DNA of 64,000 bases, from NCBI GenBank assembly GCA_030015575.1, contig CM057349.1, positions 261,945,077-262,009,076 on the forward strand, written 5' to 3'. The notes under the pieces are model-generated. The model made no database searches, was not told the DNA's origin, and worked only from the letters and a program-made list of their open reading frames with translations. The stretch is from Agapanthus africanus (lineage: Eukaryota > Streptophyta > Magnoliopsida > Asparagales > Amaryllidaceae). Both the position numbers and the translations under genes were made by a program. Position 1 is the first letter of the stretch. Every line of letters starts with the position of its first letter. This document shows, in pieces, positions 33,901 through 43,878 of this stretch.

Positions 33901-34932
33901 CTCAGCATCCATGCTAGCTCCGTTTGCAACTCTGAGGGTCATATCACCTGCCTTCAAAACCCTACGCCTTCTCAGTGCCAGTAAAGAATTATAGATATGA
34001 GATCCTGACCCGGTATCAAATATCCAGGATGTAGAGTTTATTGATAGACAGTTTTCAATAACATACACACCTGAAGCTGAAGCCGCAACTTGCTTCAGAT
34101 CCTGGTTTCTGGCCTTCCAAGCCCTGCAATCCTTTTTCCAGTGTCCACTCTTGTGACAGTAAAAGCATTCTTCCTTTCCCACAAGCTTTCCCGCTACCTT
34201 TGTTGCCTTTGCCTTTCCCTTCGTATCCACTTTACTAACACCGCCCCTTGGTTTGGCGGGGGCTTTCTTCTTCTTTCCCTTGGCTTTCGTCTTGGACCTA
34301 GAAGAGGAAGATCCTCCTACAAACAAAGTGGATGTTTCCCTACCTTTCTGTAGGGTGCCCTCTGCACTCCTCAGCATGTTGAAGAGTTCTGAAAGTTCAA
34401 CTTCTTTTTCTTGCAAGTTGAAGTTCAGGATAAACTGGGCGTAAGTGAAAGGAAGGGACTGGAGAATCAAGTCCGTGTAGAGTTCGTTCTCTAACGTGGT
34501 CCCAAGGTCCGCGAGCTCCTCAATGAAGCCAATCATCTTAAGCACGTGTTCCGCTACCGATGATCCGACGGCCAATCTCGGCGAAAACAGCTTTTTCGAG
34601 ACTTCGTATCTGGCGATACGGAATTGCTCTCTATACAGTTCTTTTGTATGGAGAAATATGGATTCAAGGTCCATATTCTCATGCCTCCTCTGATGTTCAT
34701 TGTCCATAGAGGCAAGCACGAGGCACTTGGCCTTCGCGCAGTCGATTTCCCAGGTCTTACGGATTTCCTTATCCGCGACGCTGGTTTTGGGACCTGGGAC
34801 AGAGGGAGCTTTGGTAGTAAGGAGATACCCCAACTTGTTATAAGTGATTGCCATTTTGACATTCCTGAGCCAATCTTTGTAGTTTGGCCCTGTCAGTATG
34901 TTTTTATCTAGTAGTAAATTAAGTCCGGTCAT
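30982..34932 (-). CDS. gag-pol: Ty1/copia Gag-Pol polyprotein, intact (1316 aa)
   Basis: A single frame encodes the proteins a copia retrotransposon needs: Gag for the particle, then protease, integrase and reverse transcriptase-RNase H. I start at ATG 34932; an upstream TTG at 34950 would add six residues but lies inside the acceptor-like tract. Residues from that ATG: Gag about 1-245; zinc knuckle CFYCHKSGHWKKDC, C256/C259/H264/C269; protease DTGSGSH, D306; integrase H441/H446/C472/C475 and D502, D565, E601 (D-x62-D-x35-E); RT with D904 and YVDD 989-992; RNase H D1161, E1202, D1240. All catalytic residues expected are present. Stop TAG precedes the PPT by about one base. Activity is inferred only; some substitutions (ERRTRT where L3 has ERRNRT) could weaken it. 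Confidence 0.95.
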   Translation of the reverse strand: MTGLNLLLDKNILTGPNYKDWLRNVKMAITYNKLGYLLTTKAPSVPGPKTSVADKEIRKTWEIDCAKAKCLVLASMDNEHQRRHENMDLESIFLHTKELYREQFRIARYEVSKKLFSPRLAVGSSVAEHVLKMIGFIEELADLGTTLENELYTDLILQSLPFTYAQFILNFNLQEKEVELSELFNMLRSAEGTLQKGRETSTLFVGGSSSSRSKTKAKGKKKKAPAKPRGGVSKVDTKGKAKATKVAGKLVGKEECFYCHKSGHWKKDCRAWKARNQDLKQVAASASGVYVIENCLSINSTSWIFDTGSGSHIYNSLLALRRRRVLKAGDMTLRVANGASMDAESVRDYHLRMSDGHVLVLRDCYFVPNATCNIISVSLLSKEGYEFAFVSNVVNIHLNQVLIGSGTLSNGIYVLNQSQIFNVQNTHKRKSPEINQAFLWHCRPGHINERRLTKLHTEGYLDPFEYQSYATCQSCLKGKMAKTPFIGHGVRVSELLGLVHSDVCGPMSTHARSGYSYFITFTDDFSRYRYVFLMKHKSEVFGKFQEYKNEVEKQTGKSIKTLRSDRGGEYLSAEFLDYLKENGIRSQLTPPYTPQHNGVSERRTRTLLDMVHSMMSNAELPRSFWGYALESAAYLLNRVPTKTVPTIPYQMWCGKKPYLKHIKTWGCPAFVKKQHADKLEAHSVQCKFVGYPKNSKGYFFYCEEEQKVFVSRHAHFLETEFLENQISGSAIELEEIPEPQAITESLVEPEGSKDQDIPAPLRRSSRQSHPPERYYGFLIDGDREDCIIDSDEPTSFQQAIQSIDSVKWLDAMRTEMESMYTNKVWTLDVAPIGVKPVGCKWIFKRKIGVDGQVETYKARLVAKGFRQRPGLDYDETFSPVAMLKSIRILLAIAAFHNYEIWQMDVKTAFLNGNLEECVYMDQPEGFIQNGSSGKVCKLLKSIYGLKQASRSWNICFDETVKDFGFIKNPDEPCIYSRFVARTAIFLVLYVDDILLIGNDIPMLQSVKGFLLHRFSMKDLGDATYILGIRIHCDRSKRMLGLSQPRYIDTVLRRFSMEDSKRGNLPACYGITLSKEMSPKTDLERDRMSIIPYASAVGSIMYAMLCTRPDVAYALSVVSWYQSNPGEKHWIAVKNILMYLRRTKEMFLVYGGKDLQIEAFADSSFQSDKDDSKSMSGYVFTLNGGAVCWKNSKQETVADSTMEAEYIAAADAAKEAVWMRKFLTELQVVPSIVDPIPLYCDNNGAIALAKEPRSHQKSRHILRRHHLIREIVGRQEIEVRRVATEDNTADPLTKALPQTQFERLIEMIGLRYASTWP

Positions 34933-34944
34933 GATGTTTGGTCC

Positions 34945-34970
34945 CTGCAATTAGGAGAGAGAGAAGAAAC
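34945..34970 (-). promoter_or_regulatory. Candidate 3' splice site before gag ATG (L7)
   Basis: On the minus strand a tract of TTCTTCTCTCTCTCC, then TAATTGCAG, ends at 34945, and ATG follows 13 bases later at 34932. Branch-like CTAA sequence lies inside the tract. The layout is that of an intron acceptor; no donor was firmly identified. Confidence 0.5.
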
Positions 34971-35431
34971 ACTTTAGCATGATGCTCTTGCAAGTTTAGA
35001 GTGGTTTTTAATTTCTCTAAACAGGATGGCTCCCATTGTCTCTCGAATCCCTCCTCAAACCAAAAAGGAAGAATTAGTCGGGATCTATCTCACCGTACAA
35101 TACTTGCTTAACCGTTCAGCCAGGCTAGTGTTGGTACTTCGAGAGATGTTTTCCAACGCTTTCGCGAAGTTCCTTAATTAAATAACCTCTTTTCCCTGTG
35201 GGCGTAGCCCCGCTAACACCTTTCTAGACACCTACTTGGTTTATAGCATTGATCGTTAAGTGAGAAATTTCCCGAGGAGTAGCATATACTCACAGTAGGA
35301 TCGGGATCCAAATATCATCGCGTGACAAAACTGAAGGGATCCTACCAGAATCATCACACTCCAAATGGTATGCAGCGCTAGCAAGTTTCAGTTTCTTTTG
35401 AAACTCCCGATGTGGATTTTTTCCCCATGCT

Positions 35432-35641
35432 CTTATGACCTTGACTTTGGCCAACAAATCATAAGTCACATGTCATGTTCTACCCGTCATTCTCCAGGTT
35501 AATTTGAACCCACCCGTACCTACCCTTGACTTTGGCCAACAAGGCAGTACGACTGTCCCAAACCAACACATCTATCTATGCTGCACATGAATACCCAATA
35601 GCTACCAATCACTATGCCTTGACTTTGGCCAACAAACATAG
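35432..35641 (-). other. Triplet hairpin array, core TTGGCCAAAGTCAAGG (L7 copy)
   Basis: Minus-strand cores at 35617-35632, 35524-35539 and 35439-35454 are identical. Enclosing stems: CTATG/CATAG around the first, a CGTAC-based stem around the second, and CTTATGA/TCATAAG (35432-35438 and 35458-35464) around the third. Same architecture as family A, with a different core loop. Confidence 0.8.
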
Positions 35642-36520
35642 CTTGAATACTATTGACTATCCATGTGAAACGACAGAGGGCTACGAATGGTTTTGGCGAA
35701 ACCGTGAACGTAGTGAACTTGATATAATCGATGGAACGAGATAGCTTTTAAAAGGAGTGGCTTAAGCTCCGCGTTTAAAAGTTGTTTTTTGAAAAGAAAC
35801 CGAGTGGTTTTTGAAATTGTTCCAACGACTTTACTTTGGTTTATTTTCTTGCATTAATTTTAATGCGTCCCATCATTTAATCCTACCATTGCAGAAAACA
35901 ACGAAAATATGACGTACGCTTATGCCATCCGCATTCGCCACGGGGCCCCATCATTACCCGTTAGGTTACTTAACTAACGACAGAGCGGGGGCTGGACTAG
36001 CGCGGATGCAAAACAGAAGCAACGCCTAAATAGATATCATATATAGATATACACATTCGTCACATGCAATGATAGCCATTCCAGATCACAAATGAACACA
36101 TTGGATATACTAGGAATCCGCATTCCGTACGAGCCTGTAACGAAGAGCGGATTACCCGGTCGCGATAAATAGCCAAGACCCCACCCTAGACCCCTACGGG
36201 TGCGGCAAACTACCCGCCAAATACCCGAAGTGAAGCAACCTCCCTCAACAACGTAAGTAGGCCACTCGGCACTTCGAGGTACCTGGTAGTTTGTGCACCC
36301 CCTCCATGGGTCTATCCTAGGAGCAAAAACAGTAAAAGAAATTATACAATGACGGCTACAACCCCATCCCGGTTGTGCGGCCATATAAATAATATTACAT
36401 CAATTACAAATTACATGAATTGAAAGAAAAAGAAAACTCTCATCTCACAACCCCCCGGCTATTCATCCACGACAATCCAATGAATTCATATACACATACC
36501 ATCAACATTACAGATCACAG

Positions 36521-36576
36521 ATATGTATAACCCCCACTAATCGACGTATAGCGATTAGCAGACGTTCAATACATAT
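36521..36576 (-). other. Leader hairpin (L7 copy)
   Basis: ATATGTAT and ATACATAT form the outer stem and CTAATCG with CGATTAG the apical stem, around loop CTATACGT. Both stems are perfect and share almost no sequence with family A, yet the position and the CTATA loop are kept. Confidence 0.72.
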
Positions 36577-37000
36577 ATCACATCACAGATATAACCCGTT
36601 AGCCTAAGTCTTTAGAAGTTCGATCAAAATACGGATTTTTAAACCCCAAAAACAAATTTTGCTTTCTGGAAAATCTGCGAAGAAAAATCATATTCCAAAA
36701 ATCCCAAAATACCCTACTGAACACACTACAGGAAATATTGCCCACGACCGAGTCAACTCGGCCGCGGATCCGCGGCGGGAGCATGCTCATGCCGCGGTTC
36801 CGCGGCGCTTTGACCGAGTTAGTGGACAATTTTTCTTGAGCGTGTTTTAAAAAGCCTGAGCCGATTTTTAGTGTAAGATTTATTATTTTTTGAACAGAAA
36901 ACAGAATCGGCAGAAACTTGATATTTCGGGCATGTTTCGCGACTTTTTCTCCGATCGAACTTCTAGTTACTTTGCTAACATGTTAGATAGTGTTTAACTA

Positions 37001-37013
37001 GGCTCTGATACCA
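37001..37013 (-). other. L7 primer-binding site (initiator Met tRNA)
   Basis: GGCTCTGATACCA, reverse complement of the PBS, one base from the LTR edge at 37015. Confidence 0.95.
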
Positions 37014-37014
37014 C

Positions 37015-39125
37015 TGTAAGTCCACGTTACCCGTCCCCTGTTCTTTGGGGTTGCGGAAATGATGAAAAACGATTTTTCTTTGGGGGGTAACATGGACTCA
37101 AAATACGGATCTTTACTAAACAACTATCTAACAACCTAACTAGGAGTTTTACCTACTCGGTTAGGGGGTTTTACCTTAACTTGAACTCCTTCTCTTCGAC
37201 TCCTTGTGGTGGTCGGATGGTTCTCTCCTCGTCGTCTCCTTGTGCCGAAGATGGATCCACCTGAAAGCTTCTACCTTTGGCTTCAACCTCAAACTAGAGG
37301 AAACTAGAACACTTGGCTTGCTAGACTTTGTGTACTAGGATGAGTAGAGAAGTGTTTTGGGTTTTTATCTCCAAGTCAAATGATTCTCAACACATGAGAG
37401 GTTTTTGCCTTGAACTAGAGCAAGAGGAAGAGGGAGAGCTTGAGGATGAGAGAGCTTTCATGAGAGAGAAAGCAAAATGAAAGAATGAGCAAGACTTTTC
37501 TCACCCTTGCTCTCATAATCCAAAATCATCATAACACATAATAATAATTGAGTATTATGTGATGGTTGTTATCATATCAAATGGCAATATCATTTCATGC
37601 ATTAAATGCAATGTGTGAACAAATAAGCAAGCAAAGGTCAATGCCATGAAATGATAGCCATTGTCATGATGGTGGTCAACAAGTACAACCTAGTCAACCG
37701 GTCAACAAAGTCAACAAGTCAACAAAGTCAACCTTTCAACCCAACCATGTCACAATAATACTTAATTAATATTATTGTTAATCATATTTCTAATTCTCAT
37801 TAGGGTTTAGTAAAAGTCAACAGTCAACAACCCAAATGAGAATCTTCTGCCTCTGTCTCTGTCAACCGTGCATACACACCCGCATCCGTGTTCCGGGGAA
37901 CACGAATGCAACCGAGATAAAACCAATCCCAAAACGTATACTAAGATCTGGCTTAAACTAAAGCCCGCCAGTAATAACTGCCCGGACACCAAACGTGCAT
38001 AAGTGCGAGGATGTAACCAAACCCTGTCGCAAAACCATGCGACCTCTACTCTTTTGCCTAAAGGCGAATAGCTCTCTGTGTGGGACTCTAAAGACTCGAC
38101 ACTACGCTGGCAGTGGGTTTAACCACAGACCGCAAGCGGCACTAGCTGTGCGTAACGGCCCCCAGGTAGATGCCGATAAGAAGACTGACGAGGTGAAACC
38201 CATCTGAACTCCTACTGAGCCTGAATGTGACAATCTCCATACAGTCCAGTCTGTTCGTCTGAGAATATCGCATGGCGGGCCTAGGGGGCGGTAAACGTCA
38301 GTCCACTAATAGCGGTACAAGTCATGTCAGAGTGTAGCCCAGAACACCCTGAGATAATACTGGAAACCTACCAGTATATCTCGCTTTCCTTGGCCAGGGA
38401 CGACTATGTGTAATGGCTCTCCATGACACAGCGCGATATCAACTCCCAATACCGGGAAAGACGAATCCTGTCTAACCGTCACTGCCTCCAAGTGCTTCGG
38501 GACTGCACCCAACTACTACCTGTTTTCACGACTCCTTTGAGCCGTGGTAGGGTAGTAATCAAACTACAGTGGGAACACACTCGAGGCGAAGTGACAGTGT
38601 CAAGTCAGCGGACTAAGCTGTACTCATGTCATCTGGGAACTGATAACTGACGATAGGTATAGTACCAACCATCAGTTCCCGACGAGTCCTGTCCAGTGTA
38701 CTCGTAACCTAACGAGCACCCGTATACTATCTCAAGTACGACGTACTGACGGCTGTGGGACAGACCGTCTCCCCTGCTGGGATGAGAAGCGCATACGCTA
38801 GTCTACTCCGGAGTATCGATGTCCTGTCTCGATAGTCCTACGACTAGGAACCTGTATAAGGATGTGCTTATGGATTACCCAGCCCCCACGAGTGTGACTG
38901 CCATCACAACGCTGGTAATCAAGCAAAGATCATAAAGGCTCCACTAATGTGTATAGGTGATATACTAAAAGAAACACATGTACACATTAAAGTAGAAACA
39001 AACCAAGTAGCATACTACCATTTTGAGCAAGATTGTCTATACAACTGTGAATATCCCAAGCTTCCATTAAGTAATATACAAACTAGTATGATACAGTAAT
39101 GGCCTCTAGGGCATATACACTAACA
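37015..39125 (-). repeat. L7 5' LTR (complete, family B, 2111 bp)
   Basis: Edges are TGTAAGTCCACG at 37015 and CACTAACA at 39125. The GGCC palindrome here has one mismatch (CCTTGGCCAGGG on the plus strand, about 38388-38399). It contains the conserved core shared with families A and C. Confidence 0.93.
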
Positions 39126-41090
39126 TCTGGTTTGTCTTTATCATCGTATACATGCTTTAGTTCGCTATTGCATATTGATAGAGCCCATAGGATTCTTGCT
39201 TGACTGCCAGCAGTATGATGGCGATCATATACGTGGGAGCTAGGGTCTGTAAGCACATCCTTAAAGTGTCCCTAGTCGTGGGAGTTTCGAGATAGGGCAT
39301 CGATACTCCAGAGTAGACTAGTGTATACAGTCGAGACCCCGACGAGGGGCGGTGGCCGGTCTCACAAGCCACTGGTGTCAGTTGGATCACCTAAGATGTA
39401 TACAGGTGCTCATTGGGTTATGAGTACACCGGACAGGACTCGCCGGGAACATTCTAGTTGGTATTATACATATCGTCAGATAGCAGTTCCCTGGTGACAT
39501 GTGTACAGGTTAGTTTGTCGACCTGAGATCATCATTTGTCTCGTGTGAGTTCCCACTGTGCTTTGATTCCTACCCTACCATGGCTCAAAGGAGTCGTGCA
39601 AACAGGTATTTTTTGGGTACAGTCCCGAGCCACATGGAGGCAGTGAGCGGATCGTCGGGGATTCGTCTCTCCCGGTATTGGGGGTTGATGTCGCACAGTG
39701 CACGGGTGGCCATCACTAGAAATCCTCGGCCGAGATAGTGGAGAATTACTGATTTGGATCAGTAGTTTCTCAGGTAGTGATGGGCTTCATGCCGACACGA
39801 TTTATCGCGTTATTAGGGGTCTGACTTTATCCACCCCCTAGACTCGATATGCGATACTCTTTACACGAACGGACCGGACTGTACGGATATTGTCACTGTC
39901 AGGCTCAGTAAGGTTTATGGATGAGTTCGCTCGTCAGCTTCCCTTCCAATCTATACATAGGCAACCGTTACGTACAGCTTGTACCTCTGACATGCTAGAG
40001 GTTATACCCAGTGCCAGTGTGTTGATGAGTCATTAGAGTCCCCCACAGACAGTTTCCCAAGTTCGGGCGAAACGTTGTAGAGGCCGTATGGTTTTATGGC
40101 AGGGTTCGGAAAATGCACGTGCGTTTTCGCACGTGTCATTTTTCGGGCAGATAATACTGGTAGGCTTTGGTTTAAGCCGGATCCCAGTATTATACTGTGT
40201 AGATATAATATCTTTGTCTCAGTTGCATTTGTATTCGGTCGTAAAACAAATGCGGGTATGTTTATACTGTTACGGGGTTATCCTGAAATTCGTTTCAGGA
40301 TCACTTTTGGAAGTTGCCAGTTTCCAGTTTTCTATCTGCCGTATTTAACATTCGGTTAAATGCGGATTTATCTTTTCGTCACTTGGGTGAGTTATGGGAG
40401 TGAGTCGTGCATCTAGAAGTTTCTAGATGGTGACTAGGTTAGTGACTCATTAGGTTGCATTAATGGTTTTATGCAAGGTGGATTTTGCATTAATGGGATT
40501 TTGTTTGCATAAAGGATATTTTGTTATGATCTTTATCCTTGTGGACACCACCCCCTCCTCCTACACTCACCCCCCCTCTCCTATATATGGCCGGCCCTTG
40601 AGTGAGAGAGTAAAGAGAGTTGTTGGAAAAAAAGATATAGTTTTGGTTCATGATAATTTGTATACTCATTTTCTCATTTACCCGATCCAAAAGGCAACTT
40701 CATTAACCATTCGTCCATAGCTTTGGACGTAACGAGACAAAGTGTTCTACTCATTCTCTACATCATCTTGGTCATCTCTTTTAGCAAACTTGATGATCGA
40801 GTTGCCTCGGTTCAGAGGCGGGAGCCCGTTTAAAGATCCGTCGACGTGGTGCCACCTGGACGAGAAGACTGGAGATTCAGGAGATCGGAGCAGCCGCAAC
40901 AAAGCGTGGGATGATGGTTGAAGACCGAAGGACTCGGATCGTTCGGTATAACATTTCTACCCACTTTGTAGTTTGTTAGTTTAGCTTTAATGGCAGATCC
41001 GGGTTATAGTACGCGATAGCGCCAGTTGTAAAAGTTTTTGTTCCGCGTTTGGCGTCTGTTAGACGGCCGGGGCACTACCGTGGACTTACA
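39126..41090 (+). repeat. L8: family A LTR, first 113 bases missing
   Basis: Begins TCTGGTTTGTC, equivalent to LTR base 114, where L7 is inserted, and ends GTGGACTTACA. Palindrome CTCGGCCGAG (39725-39734) and hairpin TACTGAT/ATCAGTA (39747-39764) differ from L1 but stay paired. CTATATATGG (40581-40590) overlaps GGCCGGCC (40589-40596), the best TATA-box candidate in any family A LTR. It is followed by L9 LTR sequence, so it is the right end of an element or solo LTR inside L9. Confidence 0.9.
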
Positions 41091-41780
41091 GTTGCAAAAA
41101 TTTGGATTAATGTTTCCATAGGGAAATTATGGGCTAGAAATCATCACAAGGTGCATTTATTGTGACACATGCAACCTAGTGACTCATGGTCTCTTTTATT
41201 GTGCATATGTCACATTTTGTGATGGATTTGAGTGATGAAATGAGAGGAAGAGAGAGAATGGGCAGCCATATCCCTTTGGGTTTGCTCTTGTATTATTCAT
41301 TCTTACTCTCATTTTTATCATAGCAACATAACACAAAATGGCTCCTCTTCTTCTTCCTCCTCTAGCTCACCATTTCCTCCAATGGCTTCATCTTCAACCT
41401 CCATCCATACAATGGATGCAAGAGACAAAGTTGTCACACGCATTCTCTACTTCACCTTGGACACGTCGGCTAGCGAACTTCACGCCCGAGTTGCTTCGGA
41501 TGAAGCGGGAGCCCGTAAAAAGACTCGAAGATGTAGTGCCCTTTCCGACGAGGAGATCGAGACCGGAGATGCCGCGAGGAGCTTGGGATGGTGGCCAAAG
41601 ACCGAAGGACACGGATCGATCGGTATAGCCTTTCCAACCCTTCTCTTGTTAGCTAGTTGTAGGTTAATGGTTCGATCCGGGTTTATAGTATACGATAGCC
41701 CCGGTTTCAAGTTTTGAAAAAGTTTTCGTTTCCGCATTTTGGCCTCGGACAGAAGGCCGGGGTGCTACCGTAGACTTACA
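41091..41780 (+). repeat. L9 5' LTR, last 690 bases
   Basis: Starts GTTGCAAAAATTTGG, matching the 3' LTR from about 59228, and ends CGTAGACTTACA. The left part was separated by L8. Confidence 0.92.
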
Positions 41781-41793
41781 TGGTATCAGAGCC
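41781..41793 (+). other. L9 primer-binding site, no spacer base
   Basis: TGGTATCAGAGCC directly follows the LTR end; the other elements have one extra G between them. Confidence 0.93.
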
Positions 41794-43576
41794 ATGCCAT
41801 TAACCTTTACTAGCTTGCTCTAACGTGTTTAAAATATCGATCGAACGAAATTTTCCAAAACCGCATTTCCAATTCTGCAGTTTCTGTCGAAATTTTTTTT
41901 GTGCTCTAAAAATTTTTTTGGGTATGTCAGAAAATCAGGCAGGGTTTTTAAAGAACACTGTTGAAATTTGGTACACTGATCTCGTCATTGCGCCGCGGAA
42001 CCGCGGCACTAACCTTGTTTTGGCCGCGGTTCCGCCGCACTACTGTAGAATTAGGGCACCATTTTTCATGCAGTGGTTTCTGACTTGGAAATGAGGTTTC
42101 TGGTATTTTTTGTTTTGGCCCAGATTATTTTGAATACTGGGAATTGTACTTGGGGCCCACTTCGTGAAATTTTGTCGATCGAAAATTTTAAACATGTTAG
42201 TTCACAGTATTTACATTTTATCTGCGACCGTGAATGTCATTTGATCGGTAAATCTTGTCTAATTACTATAGTTCTTTTAGACGGATTTGCGAACGTGACA
42301 TTCACGTTGATGTTCTGTGTTGTGTTGTGATGTTGCGGATTTGTTGTGGTGGATAGCCTGGATGCAATATTAGTATAGTTTGGTTGTATTTGTACATTTG
42401 ATATTGCGGGACGAGCGTCCGACATGTGGACTGCCGTCACCGCCTGTTTGTATATTATTCTTTTGGGGCACGACCGGGCTGAGGTCGATGTACCCGTTGT
42501 ATATATTTTACTTTCTGTACTAGGATTACCCCGCGGAGGGGTGCACGGGTAGCCGGGTTCTAGAGGGCAACGAGCCCGCATCTTATGGCTTTGAGACAGA
42601 GGGGGCTTCACTCTAGAATTGGCGGGCTATTCGCCGCACTCGTAGGGGGTACAGGTTGACCCAAGGAGTGGTGCTCAAGTTACCGGATTCCGTGAAGTGC
42701 TGGATGGTCCATTCACTTTGTTGAAAGGGGCTGCATCGCTTCAGGTTTTGGCGGGTAACTTGCCGCGCCCGTTAGGGTCTAGGATTTCATTGCACAGGCT
42801 ATCCACACGACCAGGGGAACGTCGGGTTTCAGTAGCGGCTCTATGAAACCCGGGGATCCCAGATTATCTGTATTGTTCTGTGATGCTTATTACTCTCTGT
42901 GATGTTGCATTTTATCACGCCTTGAGCGAATATTATATATTGATATATATACTGGTAGATGTTGTATATGTTTTACACCCGCGCTAGTCCAGTCCCCGCT
43001 CTGTCGTTAGTTAAGTAACCTAACGGGTGATGATGGGACTCAGTGGCGAATGCGGATGGCATATACGTACATCATATTTTCGTTCTTTTGTAGTGTGATT
43101 AATTGATGGGACTGCATTGATTCGGATCAATGCAAGCTAAACAAACCTATTCTGATGTTGTTGGAACATTTTTCAAAAAGCTGTTATTGCAAGGACGTTC
43201 TCTTTTGTTTTGCACAGTGGTATTCGGTTATGAATATCCAGCACCTCAATCAACGAGGCAAGGGCCGAGATCCCTTCACCGGGAATGACCCCTTGGGCAG
43301 AAGTTTTGCGTCAGGGTAATAACTTCACTATAGCCGATTACTTTTTGCTTTGTATCGTGGTATTCAGTTGGAATATCCTGCACCTCATTCTACGGGGAAA
43401 GAGCCGAGATCCCTTCAGCGGGAGTGACCTCTTTAGCAAAGGTTTTCGCCACTATATTTTTATAAAAAGCTATCCGGTTCCTTCAACGATATCAAGTTCA
43501 TTACGTTAAAGGTTTTTCGCCAAAAATCATTCGTAGCCCTCCGTCATTTCAGAGAGGTAGCACTTAGTATTCATGC

Positions 43577-43786
43577 TATGTATGTTGGCCTTCGTCAAGG
43601 CATAGTGTATGGTAGCTATTTGTTACTTTTCTGCAGCATAGATAGATGCGTTGGTTTGGGACAGTCGTACTACTATTTTGGCCTTCGTCAAGGGTATGTA
43701 CGGGTGGGTTCAAATTAACCTGGATAATGACGGGTAGAACTTGACATGTGACTTATGATATGTTGGCCTTCGTCAAGGTCATAAGA
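43577..43786 (+). other. Triplet hairpin array, core TTGGCCTTCGTCAAGG (L9 copy)
   Basis: Three identical cores at 43585-43600, 43678-43693 and 43763-43778. The first is enclosed by CTATG/CATAG and the third by CTTATGA/TCATAAG. All three carry GG where the L1 cores have GA. Confidence 0.8.
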
Positions 43787-43873
43787 GCATGGGGTAAAAA
43801 TCACATCGGGAGTTTCTAAAGAAACTGAAACTTGCCAGATATGCGCATACCTTCTGGAGTGTGATAACGTGAG

Positions 43874-43878
43874 TGGAT
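43874..43878 (+). other. L9x target-site duplication, left copy
   Basis: TGGAT immediately before the L9x LTR, matched by TGGAT at 54263-54267. The uninterrupted sequence in L1 and L6 reads GCGGATTCCGTCACG or GTGGATTCCGTCACG. Confidence 0.92.

Larger units (their letters stand above)
34933..37000 (-). other. L7 untranslated leader (family B)
   Basis: About 2.07 kb from PBS to the gag ATG. It carries the leader hairpin (36521-36576), foldback (35925-36010), triplet array (35432-35641) and an acceptor-like tract. The duplicated GATCCCTTCACCGGGA module of families A and C was not found. Confidence 0.75.
30401..39125 (-). mobile_element. L7: family B copia element with intact gag-pol
   Basis: Read right to left: complete 5' LTR (39125-37015), PBS, leader of about 2 kb with the hairpin and triplet array, one open polyprotein frame, PPT, and the first 567 bases of the 3' LTR, where L6 was inserted. 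The 5' LTR edge at 39125 abuts interior family A LTR (L8). I count about 14 differences over 567 bases between its LTRs (about 2.5%). This is the only element in the window able to encode its own proteins, though its 3' LTR is split. Confidence 0.93.
41794..43878 (+). other. L9 untranslated leader, left part
   Basis: Homologous to the L1 leader. Hairpin at 42229-42306 has a perfect 11-bp outer stem CGTGAATGTCA/TGACATTCACG, apical GTCTAA/TTAGAC and loop palindrome ACTATAGT. Foldback at about 42981-43062. It is interrupted by L9x after TGGAT (43874-43878) and resumes at 54263. Confidence 0.82.
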
